In this document: piece by piece, positions 61,625-64,000 of the stretch
Numbering within the stretch: position 1 is the stretch's first letter
Layout: each line of letters starts with the position of its first letter
DNA from: Flavobacterium sp. LC2016-01
GTDB taxonomy: Bacteria; Bacteroidota; Bacteroidia; Flavobacteriales; Flavobacteriaceae
Assembly: GCF_009711135.1 (NCBI RefSeq)
Contig: NZ_WMIC01000006.1
Coordinates: 310,001-374,000 of the forward strand
DNA length: 64,000 bases
Direction: 5' to 3'
The notes under the pieces: generated by a model
What the model saw: the letters and a program-made list of their open reading frames with translations, nothing else
Databases searched by the model: none
What the model was told of the DNA's origin: nothing
Position numbers and translations under genes: made by a program

Positions 61625-64000
61625 ATGCGAAAAATTCAGTTACTGATTATTTTACTAACAGGCATTTCAATTTCATTTGCACAACAGCCACAAAAACCGA
61701 GTTCTGTAGAGATTTATAATCAAATCAAAAAATTAAACTTTTTAGGTTCTGTTTTATATGTTGCAGCACATCCTGATGACGAAAATACGCGTTTGATTTC
61801 TTATATGGCAAACGAAATGAATGCCCGAACTGGATATTTGTCATTGACCCGAGGTGATGGAGGACAAAATTTAATTGGTCCGCAGCTTCGTGAATTGTTG
61901 GGTGTAATACGAACGCAGGAATTAATTGAAGCCCGAAAAATTGACGGCGGAGAACAGTTTTTTTCACGTGCGAATGATTTTGGTTTTTCAAAAAATCCAA
62001 GTGAAACTTTAGAAATCTGGGATAAAAACAAAGTTCTTGCAGATGTAGTCTGGACAATCAGAAAATTTCAGCCAGATGTAATCATAAATCGATTTGATCA
62101 TCGTTCGCCAGGTACAACTCACGGACATCATACATCATCAGCAATGCTGAGTGTAGAAAGTTTTAAGTTGACAAATGATCCAAAAATATATCCAGAACAA
62201 TTAAAATATGTTGCGCCTTGGCAAGTAAAACGTCAGTTTTTTAATCCATCATGGTGGTTTTATGGAAGCCAGGAAAAATTTGATGCTGCCAATAAATCAA
62301 AGTTTACAAAATTAGAAACCGGAGTTTATTATACCGGAATTGGAAAATCCAACCAAGAAATTGCTGCTTTAAGCCGAAGCCGTCATCAGTCACAAGGTTT
62401 TGGAAGTACTGGCGCACGCGGTGAAGAAACTGAATATCTTGAGCTTATCAATGGAGAAACTCCTGCAGAAAGAGATAATTTATTTGATGGAATTGACACC
62501 TCTTGGAATCGTGTTAAAAATGGAAAACAAATTGGCGATTTAATTTCAAAAATCATCTCAAAATACGATTTCAGCAATCCGTCAGCGAGTATTCCAGATT
62601 TGGTAAAAGCTTATACAATGATTGAAGCTTTAGATGATGAGCATTGGAAACCATTAAAAGCCACAGCAATTAAAAATATTATTGCTTCATGTTCAGGTTT
62701 ATATCTTGAAGCAGTTGCCTCTGAGCAGGAAGCAACGCCAGGAAGTACAATTAGACTAAGTCTTGAAGCCATTAACAGATGCGCTGTCGAAATGCAGTTA
62801 ACCAGCGTTACTACATTGCCGGACAATAAAACAACTGCTCAAAACAGTGTTTTAAAGAATAATAACGATCAAAAAATCAGCCTTCAATTACAGCTTCCGA
62901 GTACAATTGAATATACACAGCCGTATTGGCTTAAAGAAAAAGCAACTGTTGGAATGTACACGGTTTCGAATCAGGAAAACATTGGAATTCCTGATATTAT
63001 CAGAGAAGTAAAAGTTGCTTTTAATGTGAAAATAAATGGTGTTGAAATCCCGTTTGAGCGCACGGTTGTTTATAAATATAATGACGGAGTGAAAGGCGAA
63101 ATGTATAATTTTCTTGATATTGTGCCTGAAATAACCACTTCGATCTTAGAAAAAGTTTTGATCTTCAAAGACACAAAAAGCAAAATGATTCCGGTAAAAG
63201 TTCGTGCCGGAAAAGACGGAATAAAAGGAAATCTTCAATTAGAATTGCCTAAAAGCTGGGTAATTTCACCAAAGGAAATTCCGTTTTCTTTGGATAAAAA
63301 AGGAAACGAGCAAATCTTTTATTTTGAAGTGACGCCTCCGTTAAATCCAGAAGAAACTGTAGCAAAAGCCATTGCAATCGTAGACAATAAGCGTTTTGAC
63401 AAAGACGAAACGATTATAGAATACAGCCATATTACAAAACAAATGGTTTTAAAACCAGCCGAATCAAAATGTATCCGAATTGATTTAAAAACTTCTGGTG
63501 ACGCTATTGCCTATATTATGGGCGCAGGCGACGAAGTTCCAGAAAGCTTGGCACAAATGGGTTATAGAGTTACTATTTTGAAGCCGGAAGAAATTACACC
63601 AGAACGTTTGGATTCTTTCAGTACAGTAATTACTGGAATCCGTGCATATAATACTGTAAATGCTTTGGCTAACAAGCAAAAAATACTTTTTGATTTTGTA
63701 AAAGGCGGTAAAAACATGATTGTGCAATACAATACCTATGGCAAAATGGTAACTGATCAAATTGCGCCATATCCTTTAAAAGTATCCAATGACCGTGTGA
63801 CCGAAGAAAATGCTAAAATCACGTTTTTAGCACCAAATCATCCGGTTTTAAATACACCAAATAAAATTTCTGAAAAAGATTTTCAAGGTTGGACGCAAGA
63901 ACAAGGTTTATACTATCCAGATCAATATGATCCTGCCTTCACTCCTATTATTTCATCGCACGACAAAGGCGAATCGCCAAAAGATGGTGCTTTGTTAGTA
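61625..64000 (+). CDS. PIG-L/LmbE-family deacetylase (3' end beyond window)
   Basis: The frame is open for 792 codons to the right edge, so the protein is at least that long. A signal peptide (MRKIQLLIILLTGISISFAQ) precedes the LmbE zinc motif AAHPDDE (H49, D51, D52) and THGHH (H166, H168, H169), the usual two metal-binding segments. PIG-L enzymes remove acetyl groups from N-acetylglucosaminyl compounds, such as bacillithiol intermediates, but this exported large form more likely acts on surface glycans. The C-terminal region has beta-rich and Rossmann-like stretches (IMGAGDEVPESLAQMGYRV). Confidence 0.9.
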   Translation, partial: MRKIQLLIILLTGISISFAQQPQKPSSVEIYNQIKKLNFLGSVLYVAAHPDDENTRLISYMANEMNARTGYLSLTRGDGGQNLIGPQLRELLGVIRTQELIEARKIDGGEQFFSRANDFGFSKNPSETLEIWDKNKVLADVVWTIRKFQPDVIINRFDHRSPGTTHGHHTSSAMLSVESFKLTNDPKIYPEQLKYVAPWQVKRQFFNPSWWFYGSQEKFDAANKSKFTKLETGVYYTGIGKSNQEIAALSRSRHQSQGFGSTGARGEETEYLELINGETPAERDNLFDGIDTSWNRVKNGKQIGDLISKIISKYDFSNPSASIPDLVKAYTMIEALDDEHWKPLKATAIKNIIASCSGLYLEAVASEQEATPGSTIRLSLEAINRCAVEMQLTSVTTLPDNKTTAQNSVLKNNNDQKISLQLQLPSTIEYTQPYWLKEKATVGMYTVSNQENIGIPDIIREVKVAFNVKINGVEIPFERTVVYKYNDGVKGEMYNFLDIVPEITTSILEKVLIFKDTKSKMIPVKVRAGKDGIKGNLQLELPKSWVISPKEIPFSLDKKGNEQIFYFEVTPPLNPEETVAKAIAIVDNKRFDKDETIIEYSHITKQMVLKPAESKCIRIDLKTSGDAIAYIMGAGDEVPESLAQMGYRVTILKPEEITPERLDSFSTVITGIRAYNTVNALANKQKILFDFVKGGKNMIVQYNTYGKMVTDQIAPYPLKVSNDRVTEENAKITFLAPNHPVLNTPNKISEKDFQGWTQEQGLYYPDQYDPAFTPIISSHDKGESPKDGALLV

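Overview
The window looks like chromosome of a Flavobacterium-type member of the Bacteroidota. The DNA is AT-rich. Many genes are preceded by the Bacteroidota -7 promoter element TAnnTTTG, and Shine-Dalgarno sites are rarely visible. The gene families are typical: CcsBA cytochrome c biogenesis fusion, bacillithiol-type YpdA, DUF3667, DUF2853, CvfB, a menaquinone pathway and secreted LVIVD, GH28, M28 and PIG-L proteins. No rRNA, tRNA, CRISPR array, prophage or transposase was seen. Most of the window reads as core chromosome with compact operons separated by hairpin terminators and dispersed palindromic repeats.

Layout. 0-9.4 kb: end of an ABC exporter, proline dehydrogenase, an O-antigen-ligase/TPR membrane protein, aroB, then a polyamine operon (arginine decarboxylase, deoxyhypusine-synthase-like protein, very acidic protein) preceded by a leader with an arginine-rich small ORF. 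9.4-17.4 kb: RecQ, DinB-like protein, PEP carboxylase, Lrp regulator, then an M14 carboxypeptidase divergent from an XRE regulator across an intergenic region carrying six TTTAC-N4-GTAAA-like palindromes. 17.4-23 kb: acyltransferase, a five-gene run (spermidine-synthase-like enzyme, M23 peptidase, lipoprotein, exported protein, NTF2-like protein) and an APC permease. 23-30 kb: class V aminotransferase, MsrA, SelO, YpdA, CYTH protein, OmpA-like protein and partner. 30-40.7 kb: menaquinone genes menC, menA, menB and menD on the minus strand, interspersed with a TPR protein, an MBL-fold hydrolase, CvfB, DUF2853 and a plus-strand M28 peptidase. 40.8-46.8 kb: thioredoxin-like protein, GNAT, glutathione peroxidase, a gene-poor 0.9 kb, then an ECF sigma/anti-sigma pair with two membrane proteins. 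46.9-64 kb: CcsBA, a GH28 pectinase with a LacI-type operator, a five-gene housekeeping cluster (DUF2520, KdsC-like, UbiA-like, Maf, MscS), AI-2E transporter, beta-barrel protein, His-rich protein, LVIVD lipoprotein and a PIG-L deacetylase running off the right edge.

Functional themes are respiration (menaquinone and cytochrome c maturation), thiol/oxidative repair (MsrA, SelO, YpdA, Gpx, thioredoxin), polyamine synthesis and cell-envelope proteins. I found no complete undescribed multi-gene system. The best candidates for new biology are regulatory: the six-operator array between the M14 peptidase and the XRE regulator, with both promoters embedded in operators; the arginine-rich leader ORF before arginine decarboxylase; the terminator-bounded 43.4-44.2 kb stretch with only small or broken ORFs; and a dispersed repeat whose two copies show compensatory base changes in the stem.
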